Origin: Trametes villosa
Lineage: Eukaryota; Basidiomycota; Agaricomycetes; Polyporales; Polyporaceae
DNA length: 64,000 nt
Assembly: GCA_002964805.2 (NCBI GenBank)
Contig: PUDQ02000085.1
Location: 248,001 to 312,000, forward strand
Direction of reading: 5' to 3'
The position numbers and the translations under genes are program-made. This document shows, piece after piece, positions 1 through 10,780 of the stretch (positions within the stretch are counted from its first letter, which is position 1; every line of letters starts with the position of its first letter). Under the pieces are notes generated by a model that saw only the letters and a program-made list of their open reading frames with translations, was not told the DNA's origin and did not search any database.

Positions 1-321
1 CAAGATGAGTTGGGGGACGTGGCCGCGATGTATTCCTTCCTTTGTATTGTGTTGTTTCTGTGATGCTGGATGTCAGGACTGCACTCTGTACCCGCTTTGC
101 GCTCACCTCTTTCTCTACTTGCTCTCGACTCCGCACGTACTCGTAAATACAGTCTATCCGAGCTAGAACCGCGCATGTATCGAAGAAGTATATCTTATTC
201 CTCCCTCGTGTCGAGTTCGATGGTTGTTGTGGGTCGATGCTGAATTTGTCTGCGGTAAGATCGCGAATGTCATAGAAGTAGCATGCGAGACGAATACTTG
301 CCTGAACAGAAATATCAGGCA
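1..321. other. Left flank, no gene recognised
   Basis: This stretch lies downstream of the RCC1-repeat gene and runs to the window edge. I see no convincing coding exon, tRNA or repeat. It probably holds the 3' untranslated region of the minus-strand RCC1 gene and perhaps the 3' end of an unseen neighbour. Confidence 0.4.
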
Positions 322-1713
322 TTACCGCTGCACCAATACCCAACTCGTGCCACATCCCGCCCATACGTTCACGACCCGCCCGCGATCGTTCTCGCCCCGA
401 GGCCAGATCTTCGTGGGTGTATCGACATCCTCTGTCCCGCCAGTGCCCAGGTTTCCGTGTTCGTTCCAGCCCCAGCCCCATACCTCTTGTCTCGAGACCT
501 CTTCAGCACGCTCGACAATGCAAAGCACATGCTCGCTGCCGCAAGCCACCCGCGAGATGTCTCCAGAGCGAGGCTCAAACGGGAAGCGTACAGGGCCAAG
601 CCGGCCCTGGCGCTCTTGACCTGCGGTCCCGCGCCCCAGCTGAGAATGCGTGTTGCTTCCGGTCGCGAGGAGTGAGCCCGAGCGGAGAAGCGCGTAGGTG
701 CCGTTCCAGGTGCAGCCGACACGCTCGACGTCTCGTAGCGTATCAAGGCCGCTCGTTTGGCCTTTGCGATTGGAGCCGAGCGCAAAGAGAGCCCCAGAAG
801 AGCGGAGGCATGCTGTATGCTGGTTTCCCAATGCGAAGTGGATCACTTGCTCAGGAGCAGGGACGGGAACGAGAAGCGGCTTGGGCGTGGATGGCAGTGG
901 ACGTCCAGCGGTATTGCAGTGAGGCCCCAGTTGTCCATGACGAGCGGAGCCCCAGCCAACAGCATACGCCCCAGTTGAACCGTCAGGGGAAGTCATTCGA
1001 ATGTGGGCGATTGTATGGTGAGGTCCGGCGGAGAGAGCGAGCACCGACATGGCAGCCTTCGTCCGCTCGGCGGGTACGGCTTCGCGAAGAGGAACAACGT
1101 GGATGGGCGGCCAGGATCCTCGTTGGGAGTTTCGCGCAGGCACGCCGCCTACTCCAAGATTCCCGAAGTCGTCTCCGCCCATGGAAAGAAGTACGTCGTC
1201 CCGCCCTGGGCAAGATAGCACGGTGTAAGATGTCTCCCACCCCGCGGCAATGAGGCGCACCGTATATCCATCGAGAGATATCCCATCGCAGGATTTCAAG
1301 GAATGCAAGTTGAGGTCAAGCGGTCGGAAGACCGCCGTCGCGTCGCCCGCCTCTGCGCTTGACTGGCCCACCACCGCGGTGTATGTCGGCCCAAGCTGCC
1401 CTCTGCTGCCATCGCCACTCCCCCAGAGCTCCGAGGTCCCATCTTCTCGTCTCAGCAGAGCCAGCGTATGGTTCGCGCCGCAAGAGATATCTTCGACGGC
1501 CACAGTTCCAGATGGTAAGTCGCCTGGCGCGGTACCCGAGAAGATGCAAGGCTTGAAGTGGTGCGCGTCGTCGAGATTCCCTGTCGCGAGCTGACCGCGA
1601 GCGTTCGATCCAGCAGAGTACAGAGACAGCGTTGGCATCGCTAGCAAGTGCCGAAGAAAAGGCGGGCGTTGGTAGTGGTGTGAGGCAAAGCCGCGAACAC
1701 TGGCGCCGATCAC
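322..1713 (-). CDS. RCC1-repeat protein (ATS1-like)
   Basis: One uninterrupted exon of 463 codons. Seven RCC1-type repeats can be counted, each with a G-S/W-x(4)-G-Q/N-L-G core, for example AGSNARGQLATG near the N-terminus and WGWNEHGNLGTG near the C-terminus, which predicts a seven-bladed beta-propeller. The family ranges from Ran exchange factors to regulators such as yeast Ats1; the short length and lack of other domains suggest the Ats1-like group rather than true RCC1, so exchange activity should not be assumed. A second in-frame Met at 1638 (MPTLSLYSAG) begins directly at the first repeat and may be the real start. The extra 25 residues from 1713 are basic and lack acidic residues, like a weak mitochondrial presequence. 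It is divergent from the flavin-binding gene that starts at 1860. Confidence 0.85.
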   Translation of the reverse strand: MIGASVRGFASHHYQRPPFLRHLLAMPTLSLYSAGSNARGQLATGNLDDAHHFKPCIFSGTAPGDLPSGTVAVEDISCGANHTLALLRREDGTSELWGSGDGSRGQLGPTYTAVVGQSSAEAGDATAVFRPLDLNLHSLKSCDGISLDGYTVRLIAAGWETSYTVLSCPGRDDVLLSMGGDDFGNLGVGGVPARNSQRGSWPPIHVVPLREAVPAERTKAAMSVLALSAGPHHTIAHIRMTSPDGSTGAYAVGWGSARHGQLGPHCNTAGRPLPSTPKPLLVPVPAPEQVIHFALGNQHTACLRSSGALFALGSNRKGQTSGLDTLRDVERVGCTWNGTYALLRSGSLLATGSNTHSQLGRGTAGQERQGRLGPVRFPFEPRSGDISRVACGSEHVLCIVERAEEVSRQEVWGWGWNEHGNLGTGGTEDVDTPTKIWPRGENDRGRVVNVWAGCGTSWVLVQR

Positions 1714-1859
1714 TGACGTCGATGTCTTCCTTCACGTCCTCCGCTATGTTCGATCCGCGCGCAACTCTCACACATACCACAACCACGACGACGCAGGCAT
1801 CCTGCCTTCATCGGCTGCAAACTATCGCTCAGCAGCTCACTACAATCGACTCTTGCGCC

Positions 1860-2617
1860 ATGCCTGCCGCTCCGAGATGGGTAGAAGCAATCAACAAGGC
1901 TCTCAGCCACCCCGATAACAAGGGGAAAGTCAGTGAGTATATACAGGCCTCGCGTCGCGTAAATGCTCACAGTACACATCGCATATAGTCTACCAAGTCG
2001 CGACGGTCGACGCGCGGCACGTGCCCCACGTTCGTTCGCAAGTGCATCGCGCGTTTTTGAACCCCGAGGGCCGCCCGGACCTCCCGCTCCTCGTCACCTC
2101 GACCGACGCGCGCAGCCCCAAGGTCTCCCAAGTACGCGCAAATCAACACGTCGAGCTCGCGTGGTGGATGGAGGGCTCGCAGGACCAGTTCCGCCTTTCC
2201 GGCTTCGTGCGCATCTACCCCTCAGCCTCCTTCTCCGCAGACTCCCAGCATACGCCGCTCCCTGCGGAAGCACTCGCGCTCAAGACGCTCGAGGACCAGG
2301 GCTTCGACTGGGACGCGAAGCGCCTTGAGGTGTACAACAAGATGAGCCCGGCCATGCGCGCGAGCTGGTGTGTTCCATATCCCCCGGGCTCCCCGCTCGC
2401 GAACCCCGACGAGCAGGACGGGTGGCCAAAGGAGGTCCCCTCGGATCCGGAGAGCGAGGAAGATAAGAAGAACGCGGAGACGTCCAAGGCGAACTTCGCG
2501 CTCATGCTTTTCGAACCCGTGGAGGTCGACTGGGCCGCGCTCGGAGTGCAGCCTAACCGCCGCACGGTCTTCAAGCGGGACGGGGAGAAGTGGAGCGAAC
2601 AGGCGGTCGTCCCCTAA
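1860..2617 (+). CDS. PNPOx-like FMN-binding protein (Alr4036 family)
   Basis: Two exons: 1860-1932 and about 1989-2617, joined by a 56-nt intron (GTGAGT..ATAG), giving about 233 residues. The protein opens with MPAAPRWVEAINKAL and continues into a split-barrel fold: the TVDARHVPHVRS segment, PLLVTSTDARSPKV and a WWMEGSQDQFRLSG strand are typical of the Alr4036/pyridoxamine-phosphate-oxidase-like flavin-binding family. The C-terminal part, with EVDWAALG and NRRTVFKRDG, also fits that family. Such proteins bind FMN; the substrate of the fungal members is unknown, and true pyridoxamine oxidase activity is unlikely. The short gap to the divergent RCC1-repeat gene suggests a shared promoter. It converges with the small secreted gene ending at 2959. 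Confidence 0.85.
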
Positions 2618-2958
2618 AGCACCGCGCTGTACATGAAAACTCTTGAACACTAGATGGTAAGAGGGAAAGGAAGTGTACAGATAGAGGGCGCGCGCGGATG
2701 TACAGTTCCCTGTACGCATATTCACAGATTCCTCGGCCTGTACATCTCTTTTCGACTGTAGAGACGAAGTGCAGGTAACTCCGTAGGGGAATGCTGATAG
2801 GTTACTTGTGACACAGGACTACAGATAGAATTTCAGCACACCCTTCGGTCAATTCGGTCACCCCGCTCAGGTGCGATTTATACGGTTCTTGCCGTTGTTA
2901 GGCCGAAGATGCCGATGTATATTCTCTACAGTGTGCCCGTCTACTTCGCAAGTTGTAC

Positions 2959-3944
2959 TCAAAGTACTGCAAGAGCACCCACAGCGATGCTTCCGAGCAT
3001 CGTTAGCGCTCCGGCCACAAGACCCCTCGGGACATGGACACCCGTGTCGGCTTGGCTGCAGGGATACTCGGTCAGCAGAAGCTATACAGCAGAAGAGCAA
3101 CACGCGCACTTGGACTTAGGGGCCGCCGTGAAGAGGTGCCCTGCGAACGTCGTCGGGAAGCCGCTCGCCGTTCCCGTCGCGAGGGTGATCGCCGCCCCGC
3201 CAATAGAGGAGACCTCTACGATCGGCGTACCCGCGACATCTGGGAGCAGCCGGTCAGCGCAACGCCCGCACTGGAGTTGCGGCTCCGGGTCTTACCGGCC
3301 ATGAAGAGCGACAGCTGTGTCTCCGTAGGCGAGATTGCTGTCATGGCTTCTGCCATCACGAGAGAAGCTAGAATACCAGGTGAGCAAACTGCCACACCCA
3401 GGATATATACGGACTCACCCTGAAGCTCAAGGAGTGTCCCTGTTCCGACTGTTCACGGCGCGCTTCTTCAGCATGCCATCACAAGGGAAGCCTCGTTCTA
3501 CGACGCACGACGCACCTGCAGATGCCACGGCCTCCGAGTTCGCCTGCACGACCGAAAGGATCTGGTCTGGGCTAGCTGTCGCTACACCGATTGCTGAAGA
3601 CATCGAGCGATCGTCAGAGGTACGTTACGATACTATTGGCGGGACAAGCTACTTACGGGTGCCCGGCAGAGAAAGGGTGGCGAGTGTCGAAACTGCGTGA
3701 CAACATTCAGCTCGGGTTCTAATCAGTAAGCAGAAGTGGCTGTACGTGGGTTGCCAGGGGGGGTGCTTGTGGAGGACGCTGACGCTGAGGCCGAGGTTGG
3801 GGCTACAGAACCGCCTCAGTACTTAGACTCCTAGGCCACACTTGGGGCCATAAGTGGCTCACGCGTACCATCGTCACGCTTCGCAGGCGCGGCCTGAGCA
3901 CCGAGGGCAACAAGGGCAAGAATAGCAAAGGATTGAACGAACAT
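2959..3944 (-). CDS. Small secreted protein with KR site and hydrophobic C-terminal tail (family A)
   Basis: Unrecognised gene reconstructed from six short exons; predicted about 161 residues. It opens with a clear signal peptide (MFVQSFAILALVALGAQA) followed at once by APAKRDD, a Kex2-like dibasic site. Later exons read through SLPGTPIGVATAS, a helical MAEAMTAISPTETQLSLF region, the block VEVSSIGGAAITLATGTASG, and FAGHLFTAAP, ending in a hydrophobic tail (GLVAGALTMLGSIAVGALAVL) with no charged residue after it. That is the layout of a GPI-anchored or tail-anchored cell-surface protein. Junctions keep frame at GTAAGT, GTGCGT, GTAAGA and GTGCGC donors; the first intron is unusually long, about 230 nt. 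The block and exon layout match the gene at 25182-25995. Function unknown. Confidence 0.72.
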
Positions 3945-4627
3945 GACGGATGAAGATGCGAAAACGAAGAGAAGGGTAGCACCAGGCTAAAGCGAAGGAG
4001 AAAGAAGTAGAAAAACGGGTACGTCTGGTCTGCCCACCCCAACATGAGCTTGTACCCTGTACTTATTCGTTGCGGAAAGCGATGCCAAGGCACATGTGTG
4101 ATCCCGCACAGTAGCGAGCGAGAGGTGCTCAGCTAGCTGTGGTCAACGGGATAGGGGGTTGACAGCTCTGGGACCGCAGTATATTCCGGCTCTAGCGACA
4201 GACCGACCATCCGTGTGGCGACGGACAGCATTTGAGACGCAGCGGCGTCCGCAGGGGATGGTATACCGGCATCGTGAACGGCCCCGGGGCACTAGGGTAC
4301 CTCCGAAAGTATTCCTCGATTTGCATCACCATCACGCTACTAGCCCGTATGAGTGCGCCATACTCATGAATCCGGCGGCTCAAGCTCTTGTGCCTCTCTC
4401 TGAACAACATCCGGTAGGTCGGCATTGTTGCCTGCTGGATCATCAAAATCGGCCAGTGCTCCTACGAGCTCACTTCAAGGTTTGACAGATTCGGCGTCAT
4501 ATTCGTGTTCATCGTGCAAAGCGAACGACAGATTCAAGATACATCAGCCCCTCTAGATGTCCATGCAGCACATCAGGACGCAACTGCATCCGCGAACAGG
4601 CAGTGTCCGTCGATACCCCATGCCTCC
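3945..4627. other. Intergenic stretch between two small secreted genes
   Basis: This holds the likely promoter of the minus-strand gene starting at 3944, including a pyrimidine-rich stretch (minus-strand sense) just upstream of its start, and the 3' region of the gene ending at 4628. No further coding exon is convincing. Confidence 0.4.
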
Positions 4628-5087
4628 CTACAGCACAGCTACTGCCCCGAGAAGCGTGCCGCCGAGGACGGACGCCGCGCCAAAGAGCACGGAGGTGTCG
4701 ATGACGGCGCCCTGGAGGGCGAAGCTGCGCGAGATGTGATATCAGTGCCGGAAGACGATGGAACGGAGAGGGCAGGCACGCACTTCTTCCCAGTCCCAGT
4801 AGGGGCTGTCCCGTTTCCGGAGGCCGTGGCCGAGGATGCGAGCGACGAGGTGCCGTTCACCGACGCGGGCGGGGCGGTGGACGAGGAAGAGGCGGCGGCG
4901 CTCGACTGAGTACCTGATGCGGAGGGGGACTCGGAAGCGGACGCTATGATCCGGATGACGGAGTTGTCAGCAGGTTAGCAGCGAGGCAGAAGGACATGTG
5001 CTGACCGGAATCCGAGGCAGCAGCTTGCGCACCGAGGGCAGCGAAGGCGAGAGCGACAGTGTAGAAGAGAGTGATGCGGAACTGCAT
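4628..5087 (-). CDS. Small secreted Ser/Ala-rich GPI-like protein
   Basis: Three exons, about 110 residues. Exon 1 encodes a signal peptide (MQFRITLFYTVALAFAALGAQ). Exon 2 is Ser/Ala/Thr-rich low-complexity sequence with one or two Asn-x-Ser/Thr sites, typical of an O-glycosylated stalk. Exon 3 begins FALQGAVIDTS and ends in a hydrophobic tail (VLFGAASVLGGTLLGAVAVL) with the stop directly after it. Splicing out the last intron (GTGCGTGCC..GCGCAG) is what exposes this tail, which argues strongly for the model. Signal peptide, stalk and uncharged C-terminal tail are the hallmarks of a GPI-anchored cell-wall or plasma-membrane protein. It shares the end design, but not the core block, of the neighbour at 2959-3944. 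Confidence 0.72.
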
Positions 5088-5191
5088 GGTGGTATTAGGC
5101 AGCGGTGGTATATGTAAACTGGTGGTTGTAGTCCGAAGGGCGAAGGACGAAGAAAGTGGGCTCGATGGGGAGCATCTGCGGTTCTGCGTCC

Positions 5192-5199
5192 GTTATATA
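5192..5199 (-). promoter_or_regulatory. TATA box of the small secreted gene
   Basis: On the minus strand this reads TATATAAC, 105 nt upstream of the start codon at 5087, a normal spacing for a fungal TATA element. Confidence 0.5.
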
Positions 5200-5299
5200 G
5201 CGTTCAGTATGGCGTGCGCTGGTGTATTGGCAAAGAGACGCACACCACAGTGGTGAACTCAATCGTTCCAGACGCACGCGGTCCTCAAAGCGCATGAGC

Positions 5300-6000
5300 T
5301 GTTACGAGCACCACGATCAGGATGCGGTGGCATATCGCATCGCATCTGCTGTACGTTGGCAGCGTAGCTGGAGTGACACGAGGGTCAACGTCAACAACGA
5401 CGCGATCCAGAGGGTGTGCGCGCGGGTGGAGCCTGGACTCCGGCCCAGAATATCCTGCAGTGGAAGGCTGTAGTCCATAGGAGCGCTAGGCAGGGCGGGC
5501 GTCGACATCGCCATCCGTCGTCGTCGAACTAAATCATGGATGTTGAGAGGTGCTGTGCTTACCTGCCATGGAGAGTTCGAACTCGAAGTAGTTACACATG
5601 ACCAGGATGGGTAATAGCGCATTGTCGGCGACACCCGCAGCCGCGGACAGCAGCGCAGACTGGATCCGATAGACAGGATCACCAATTTAGTAGGGTGCCT
5701 TGAATATCCAAGGAGAGCTGCTGTGGTCACCACGGAGGTCCTCTGAGCGGTGCTGCGACGGAGAAAACGAGTTATCGCAAACCGCTTACATCAAGTGCGC
5801 TCGCATACTAAGTATGATAGGGGGTAGAACCGACTCCGCATCTGGGGTAGAAACTGAAGACGCGCCAGCGCAATGTACGGCCCCGAGAAGTCGATGCTGC
5901 GGGATCCATAAGCCCGTGATATCTGGGAAGTTTGATGAACTCACCTTCGATCGTCAAAATCTGCCCACTGCAGTATCTGGAGGAAGATGTTGAGCGTGAA
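5300..6000 (-). other. Unresolved region with possible broken membrane-protein exons
   Basis: On the minus strand one exon-like segment (about 5670-5555) translates to a hydrophobic stretch containing SAAAGVADNALLPILVMCNY and ends at a good GTAAGC donor. Adjoining segments that would be needed for a complete protein carry stop codons or change frame. I cannot join it to a recognisable family. It could be a decayed gene or a chance hydrophobic reading frame. Confidence 0.2.
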
Positions 6001-6315
6001 AGCGTCTAGTTCAACAGTTTGTCAGTTCGTCGTCCAGACAATCGATGCTAGGAATGATGTTCGGTCGATGTGGTAGGGGTGGGAGCGCGCCAATGCAGCT
6101 TGAAGCGCCCAATCAGGCGAGCAGAGCTATCCCGTCTAGCATTCACCGTACGGGGAGTCTGACGAGAAAAATCGTCTATACATACTCAAGAGACGAAACA
6201 AAACGAGAATAGACCCCCCAAAGCGCGCGCCTTCTGCTAAGTCGCGAGCTCGCGAGTGCGCAAGTTTGCTGGAATTCCTACATATGCGTGTTTGACTGCG
6301 AGCAAGTAGGCCAAG

Positions 6316-7295
6316 TTAGCTTCGAGGACGGCACAGAGGGTGATGATTAACCGGCCTCACCTGGAGTTGATGGGAGTTATCGAGTGCGCACGACTGGGCG
6401 AACCATGACGAGCTTATGAATTGCATCATGTGCAGGTCCGCTTCGTCGATCATGTCATCGCCTTCGCTGCACCTCAAAGCCTCTGCTAGGGACTCCGGGT
6501 GGACTCCGAGCGCTTCGGCTGCTGCGACAAGAGCCTCGCAGCCTGGATCGGCGACTGCCGGCGGGCGGGAAAGTGCGCCAGGCGGGGGAGCGTGCGGGTT
6601 GTAGTAGTAGTGTGAAGACAGATGGTCGACGTCGGCAGGGATGACGGGGTGGTCCAGGAGCAAACCGTGCTGTTGCATGTGGCCGGAAACAACAGGTATG
6701 TTGCCCTTCGGTGTGTAGACTAGGATCTGGAGTGCCACAGTCGGCGCCTGCAGAACGTAAGCTCGGGCCTGTGCGGGGCTATGAGGGTCCTCACCAGTGG
6801 GGCTCTGCGGATCTTTGCGTCAAGACGGACTAACCTCCCTCTCACCAGAGGGCCCATGATGTTGGCCACCTTCTCCTCTACCACGGCGAACACCGCGCTG
6901 GGTAGGACCTCGCCGCTGGGGAAGCTCAGTGGTGGAGTGAGCACATTGATATTCTCCGACTGTCCCTTGGGCTTGTTCTCGAGGTGTTCGGGCTGCAGCC
7001 GGACTGGCGCCCACTCGGCCTCCAGGCTGCCGGGGTCTTCAGGAAGGATGTACGAGACGGGACAGCGGAGGAGCGCCTGCGCTGGGATGACACCGATACA
7101 AACGGCTTCCCTCGTAGCAAGGTCCGCTGGTAGGTTGCCCATGCGCGGCTGGACCTGTGGCTGCGCCTGCGGTAGGGAAGCGTCGGGGTCCGGAGGGGGA
7201 GGGGAGTCGGTGAGGTCGATGACTTGACGCGCTGCCGAGTGCGAGCTAGATCCCGCTTGAGGCTTGGAGTCCTGCGAGCATGCGATGGGGGCCAT
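6316..7295 (-). pseudogene. Orphan N-terminal fragment of an HLTF/RAD5-like SNF2 protein
   Basis: Two exons joined by an intron of about 47 nt near 6751-6797 (GTGAGG..TGCAG). The product starts MAPIACSQDSK, carries a SUMO-interacting-like VIDLTDSPPPPDP, then a segment (SVLGEV-like EVLPSAVFAVVEEKVANIMG, then TVALQILVYTPKGNIPVVSG) and a YYYNPHAPPPGALSRPP stretch. As I recall, this order resembles the region ahead of the helicase core in basidiomycete HLTF/RAD5-like SNF2 proteins. No Walker A, DEXH box or RING follows; the sequence downstream (6000-6315) has no matching exon. So this is either a truncated duplicate or a short independent protein that retains the substrate-recognition part. Assignment is by remembered similarity and remains moderate. 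Confidence 0.42.
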
Positions 7296-9280
7296 TGGCA
7301 GCCTCGTGTGGGAGAGAATAGCGGAGGTAGGATAGTAAGACGAGGGCCCGGGTCGAGTTGAATCCTGAGTATGTTTGCGAGCTAAAAGGTGTGCAGCTGT
7401 GTCCTCCGGTAATCAAGCCAGTTCAGCTCTGATAGGCCTGTTCGTAAAAGGGTGAGTGGGTAGTGCAGTCTGTGATGGCGCGGGCGTGTTGGTCTATGAG
7501 GTGTGAGAGATGGGAGCGCAAGGGGTACGAGAGACAAGACTCCGTCGGGAGGCTCTACGAGCAAGACGCTCCTATCGTTATTGGCTATGACCATTGAGCA
7601 TTCTTCACCGCAAATAAGAAAGCCTATGCTTGCGTAAAAGTGGACTTAAGCTTGTTTATGGTGGAGGACAGGAGGCAAACATTCCCCAAGCCCCTCTCTC
7701 GCCCTCGGGCGCTAACAGCGCAGTGGCGGAGTGCACATCCTAATCCGGCAACCACGTTCTTGGCACCTGCCCCTCGTCTCGAGCGGGGCTGCGGTTGTGC
7801 GAGGGAGTTTAGCAGTGGCTAAGTACGTAGACCGTACGCCGGCGGGATCAGGGGATCTGTGTACTTGCATCTGCACGAAGAGAGATATCGATCACTCACC
7901 CCGCCTCGTTCACTCCCCCGGCAGGGCGCGCGACCCCACGACGGAGACCGACGTACCCACGGGAAAATTCGAGCGCCACCATCGCTCGCGAGCCAAAATG
8001 AAAGCAACGCGTGCAGACGGTACGACACCCGAGTCCCGAAGTCCGAAGCCCGAAAACCCGCGCGAAGACATGCACCGCCGCTAAAGCCTCCGGAGCTCTA
8101 AAGCCGCGCGCGCGCATGGCGACGCATCACAATAACGCGCGGCGCGGGCGTAACGGGGGCCGCGCGCGCGTACAGAAGCACCCACAAGCAACGTAACACG
8201 CACGCGTACGCGGTTGTCTGGAAGTACGAGTGCGCGGATCTGCGCGCACGGAAGACGAGGATGGAGACACGCGCGGCGGAGCGGCGATGGGATTACCAGG
8301 ACGGGATACTCTAAGTGGTGCGTAGTGCGAACGAACAGAAACGAACGGGGCCGAGAACGAATGCGAATGCGAAGGTGCGGCGGGGCGATGCAGAGCTAGA
8401 GCTGAACGGGGTGGGATGTGAACGTAAGTAAGCCAAAAAGCGACCTCCTTCCTAGAATCGAAAGCGAAAAGCCCCACGCCCGGAGGAACCCCCTTCCCAT
8501 GGCGTCGCGCGCGGGGCGATTATCCGAGCCGTCGTCGGTGCGATATCGTAGCCGTTGTACACATTACGCGCAGTGGAGAGCGGGTGGGCGCGGGCGGGAG
8601 TTGTGTTGTCGTGGCAGTTTTGTGCTGCTGAGCGCTGAGTGGGGATATGTGCAGGACGACGGCGGTCGGGCGCGCGCGGGGAGGCGCAGGGCGAGGAGGA
8701 GAGAAGGAGAAGCGCAAGTCAATTACGGGAGGCAGAAGGTGCGTGCGAGAGCGGAGCGTGGACAGCGAGTCTATTCGTCGTTCTGGGTCGGGCGCGTCGA
8801 TGTCGGTAGTGCGAGCCGTGTCAATGAGTCGGAGTGCGATATGAGAAGACGGGACACGTGTGAGTCGGTGATGGGAACGAAGCGCGGTGCGGGTCAGAAC
8901 GGGGATATATGTGCACGGAATAGATTAGGAGCCAATGTGTATGCGAGGAGGAGAGACGCGGTGAGTGAGGGTCGTGAGTTGGTCGTGACGTGCGGGACGG
9001 GGCGATGATGGGACATGGGAGCGGATGTGTGTAGAGACGTGAGGGGATGGATACAGATAGAGCACAGATGGGCTAGTGTCCGAACCGGAGCAACAAGCAC
9101 ATGTGGATACAAGGTGAGGATTAAAACGCGGTATGCGCGCGCTGGGGGGTCGATCTTAAGATGGGGCCAGATGTCAGTCAGTTAGAGAGTCGTGGCAGCG
9201 CATGAAGCCATGTAGAGGAGGTTGTTGAACGACCGGGTGCGGGGATACGTCGAGGTGGGAACCGGATCACCACGCTGTTA
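7296..9280. other. 2-kb GC-rich gap without a recognised gene
   Basis: The region between the SNF2-like fragment and the F-box-like gene is rich in CG dinucleotides, especially about 8000-8800. Its reading frames are Arg/Ala-rich in every phase, the usual sign of non-coding GC-rich sequence. I found no domain, tRNA or long repeat. It probably includes the promoter of the fragment at 7295 and the 3' flank of the F-box-like gene. Confidence 0.4.
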
Positions 9281-10663
9281 TCAAAACCAAAATGAGCTCG
9301 ACGCTACAGACAATAAGAGAGCAGTACGCACAGTGATGGCACGGAACGCCGGAACATCGTTGGTTTCCCTAAGCTCGATGCCATGGAGGGCGCAAGCGAT
9401 GCGGACAGCGGAGAGCTGCGGGTGCTTGTCACCGCCGTGCCAGACGTGCATCGTGACGACGCGCAAGTCCGTGCTCCGCTTAATGGCCTGGGTGACAGGC
9501 AGGAGCGCGGAGTCGCTGTCGACGCCGAACGCCAGGTGCTGCAGACCACCGGGCAAAGTCTTGTACAGCATCGGAGACGCCCAGGCACCCTCGACCTTGA
9601 GTTCGCGCAGCGCCGCACATCTCCGCACGGCAGCCGCGGCCTCGTGAGTGCCGCATGTAGGGAGCGAAAGGGACTCCAGCGTCGCGCCGTGCTCGGCGAC
9701 AAAGTACTCCAACATATCCGGGGTGGGCTCACGAGCCAGGTCGAGCACCCGCAGGCTCCCAACAGAGTTGTGCAGGAGCCAGCGCATGAACTCCATCGAG
9801 GGCGAGGACTGGAAGTTCGTCCGGAGCTCGCGCAGGACGCATGGGAAGGGCTCCGCGTTATCGCGCTCGAGCTGGGGCGTCGTGCCGCTGATGTCGAGGG
9901 ACGTGAGCGAGGGCCACACGTCGAGAAGCTGGAGAAGCGAGGAGCTGTTGTCGGACCAGTTGCAGAACTGGAGCGCCGAGATCTGCGGGCCGGCGCGGAG
10001 GATGTCGAGCGTGCGTTCGTCAAACGAGGGTGCAGACCTCTTCATGCGCGAAGCGTCCGGCGACCCGATGATGTCGAAGCCCGGGGCGCCCTCGCCGTAC
10101 AGGGAAACGCTGAGCTCGTACAGGTTGGGGCAGAGAGCGACGGCGCGTGCGAAGGACTTGTGAGAAAGCCGGTAGCGCTGCTTCTGGTCCAACACGACCT
10201 TCATCCGGACTACGGCATCGCCAAGCTGACGACCTCTGGGGGTCGCACGGTCGACCGCCTGTTGGAAAGCGATGGCCGCGGTCTGGGTGGTGAGAACGAC
10301 GTTACGGAAGAGGAGCTTCTGGGCGACAAAGGACCAGTTCTTGCAGACGAGGGCGGTGTTCTGGAGGAAGGCGTTGTAGGAGTGCACGTCCTCGTCCTCG
10401 TACGCGGACTCGAGGATGGTCATGACAAGCTCCATCGGGACGGGGACTGCAGGAGCCTTAGGCTTGCGCGCAATGGGCTTCTTGGGAGCATAGAGGGTCG
10501 TCAGATCTGGCTGAACATCATGTGTGGTGGGCTGGACAGCGCGGTCAGTACGAAGCTTGGTAACCGAGGCGGGCGTATGACAAAGAGCATGCGCCCGTCG
10601 CGTCGTATGAATTGGACTCACGCGTTTGGAGGAGGAGGCGAAGATGAAGCCGAGGTAACCCAT
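9281..10663 (-). CDS. F-box-like/LRR protein
   Basis: The start chosen is MGYLGFIF at 10663. A likely 90-nt intron (10621-10532, GTGAGT..TCCAG) joins it to PTTHDVQPDLTTLY, giving about 430 residues; the intron is a multiple of three without stops, so an unspliced reading is possible. The F-box-like motif is VPMELVMTILESAYE..ALVCKNWSFVAQKLLFRNVVL. After it come leucine-rich segments such as LCPNLYELSVSLYG, WPSLTSLDISG and ALRELKVEG. Such proteins are expected to act as Skp1-Cullin-F-box substrate adaptors, but the target cannot be predicted. A TATATATA box sits about 110 nt upstream. Confidence 0.75.
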   Translation of the reverse strand: MGYLGFIFASSSKRVSPIHTTRRAHALCHTPASVTKLRTDRAVQPTTHDVQPDLTTLYAPKKPIARKPKAPAVPVPMELVMTILESAYEDEDVHSYNAFLQNTALVCKNWSFVAQKLLFRNVVLTTQTAAIAFQQAVDRATPRGRQLGDAVVRMKVVLDQKQRYRLSHKSFARAVALCPNLYELSVSLYGEGAPGFDIIGSPDASRMKRSAPSFDERTLDILRAGPQISALQFCNWSDNSSSLLQLLDVWPSLTSLDISGTTPQLERDNAEPFPCVLRELRTNFQSSPSMEFMRWLLHNSVGSLRVLDLAREPTPDMLEYFVAEHGATLESLSLPTCGTHEAAAAVRRCAALRELKVEGAWASPMLYKTLPGGLQHLAFGVDSDSALLPVTQAIKRSTDLRVVTMHVWHGGDKHPQLSAVRIACALHGIELRETNDVPAFRAITVRTALLLSVASSSFWF

Positions 10664-10772
10664 GGCGGCTGGCAGACCTGCGGTGGGAGAAGCGAGGGCT
10701 GCGGGGGGGAGTCGGGAGAGGAGGAGGGGGAAGGGGGCGGAGGTCGGGAGGGGGCAAGGAGGCGGCTGGGCG

Positions 10773-10780
10773 TATATATA
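10773..10780 (-). promoter_or_regulatory. TATA box of the F-box-like gene
   Basis: TATATATA about 110 nt upstream of the chosen start at 10663. Its position supports that start over more upstream in-frame Met codons, which would lie upstream of the TATA box. Confidence 0.5.
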
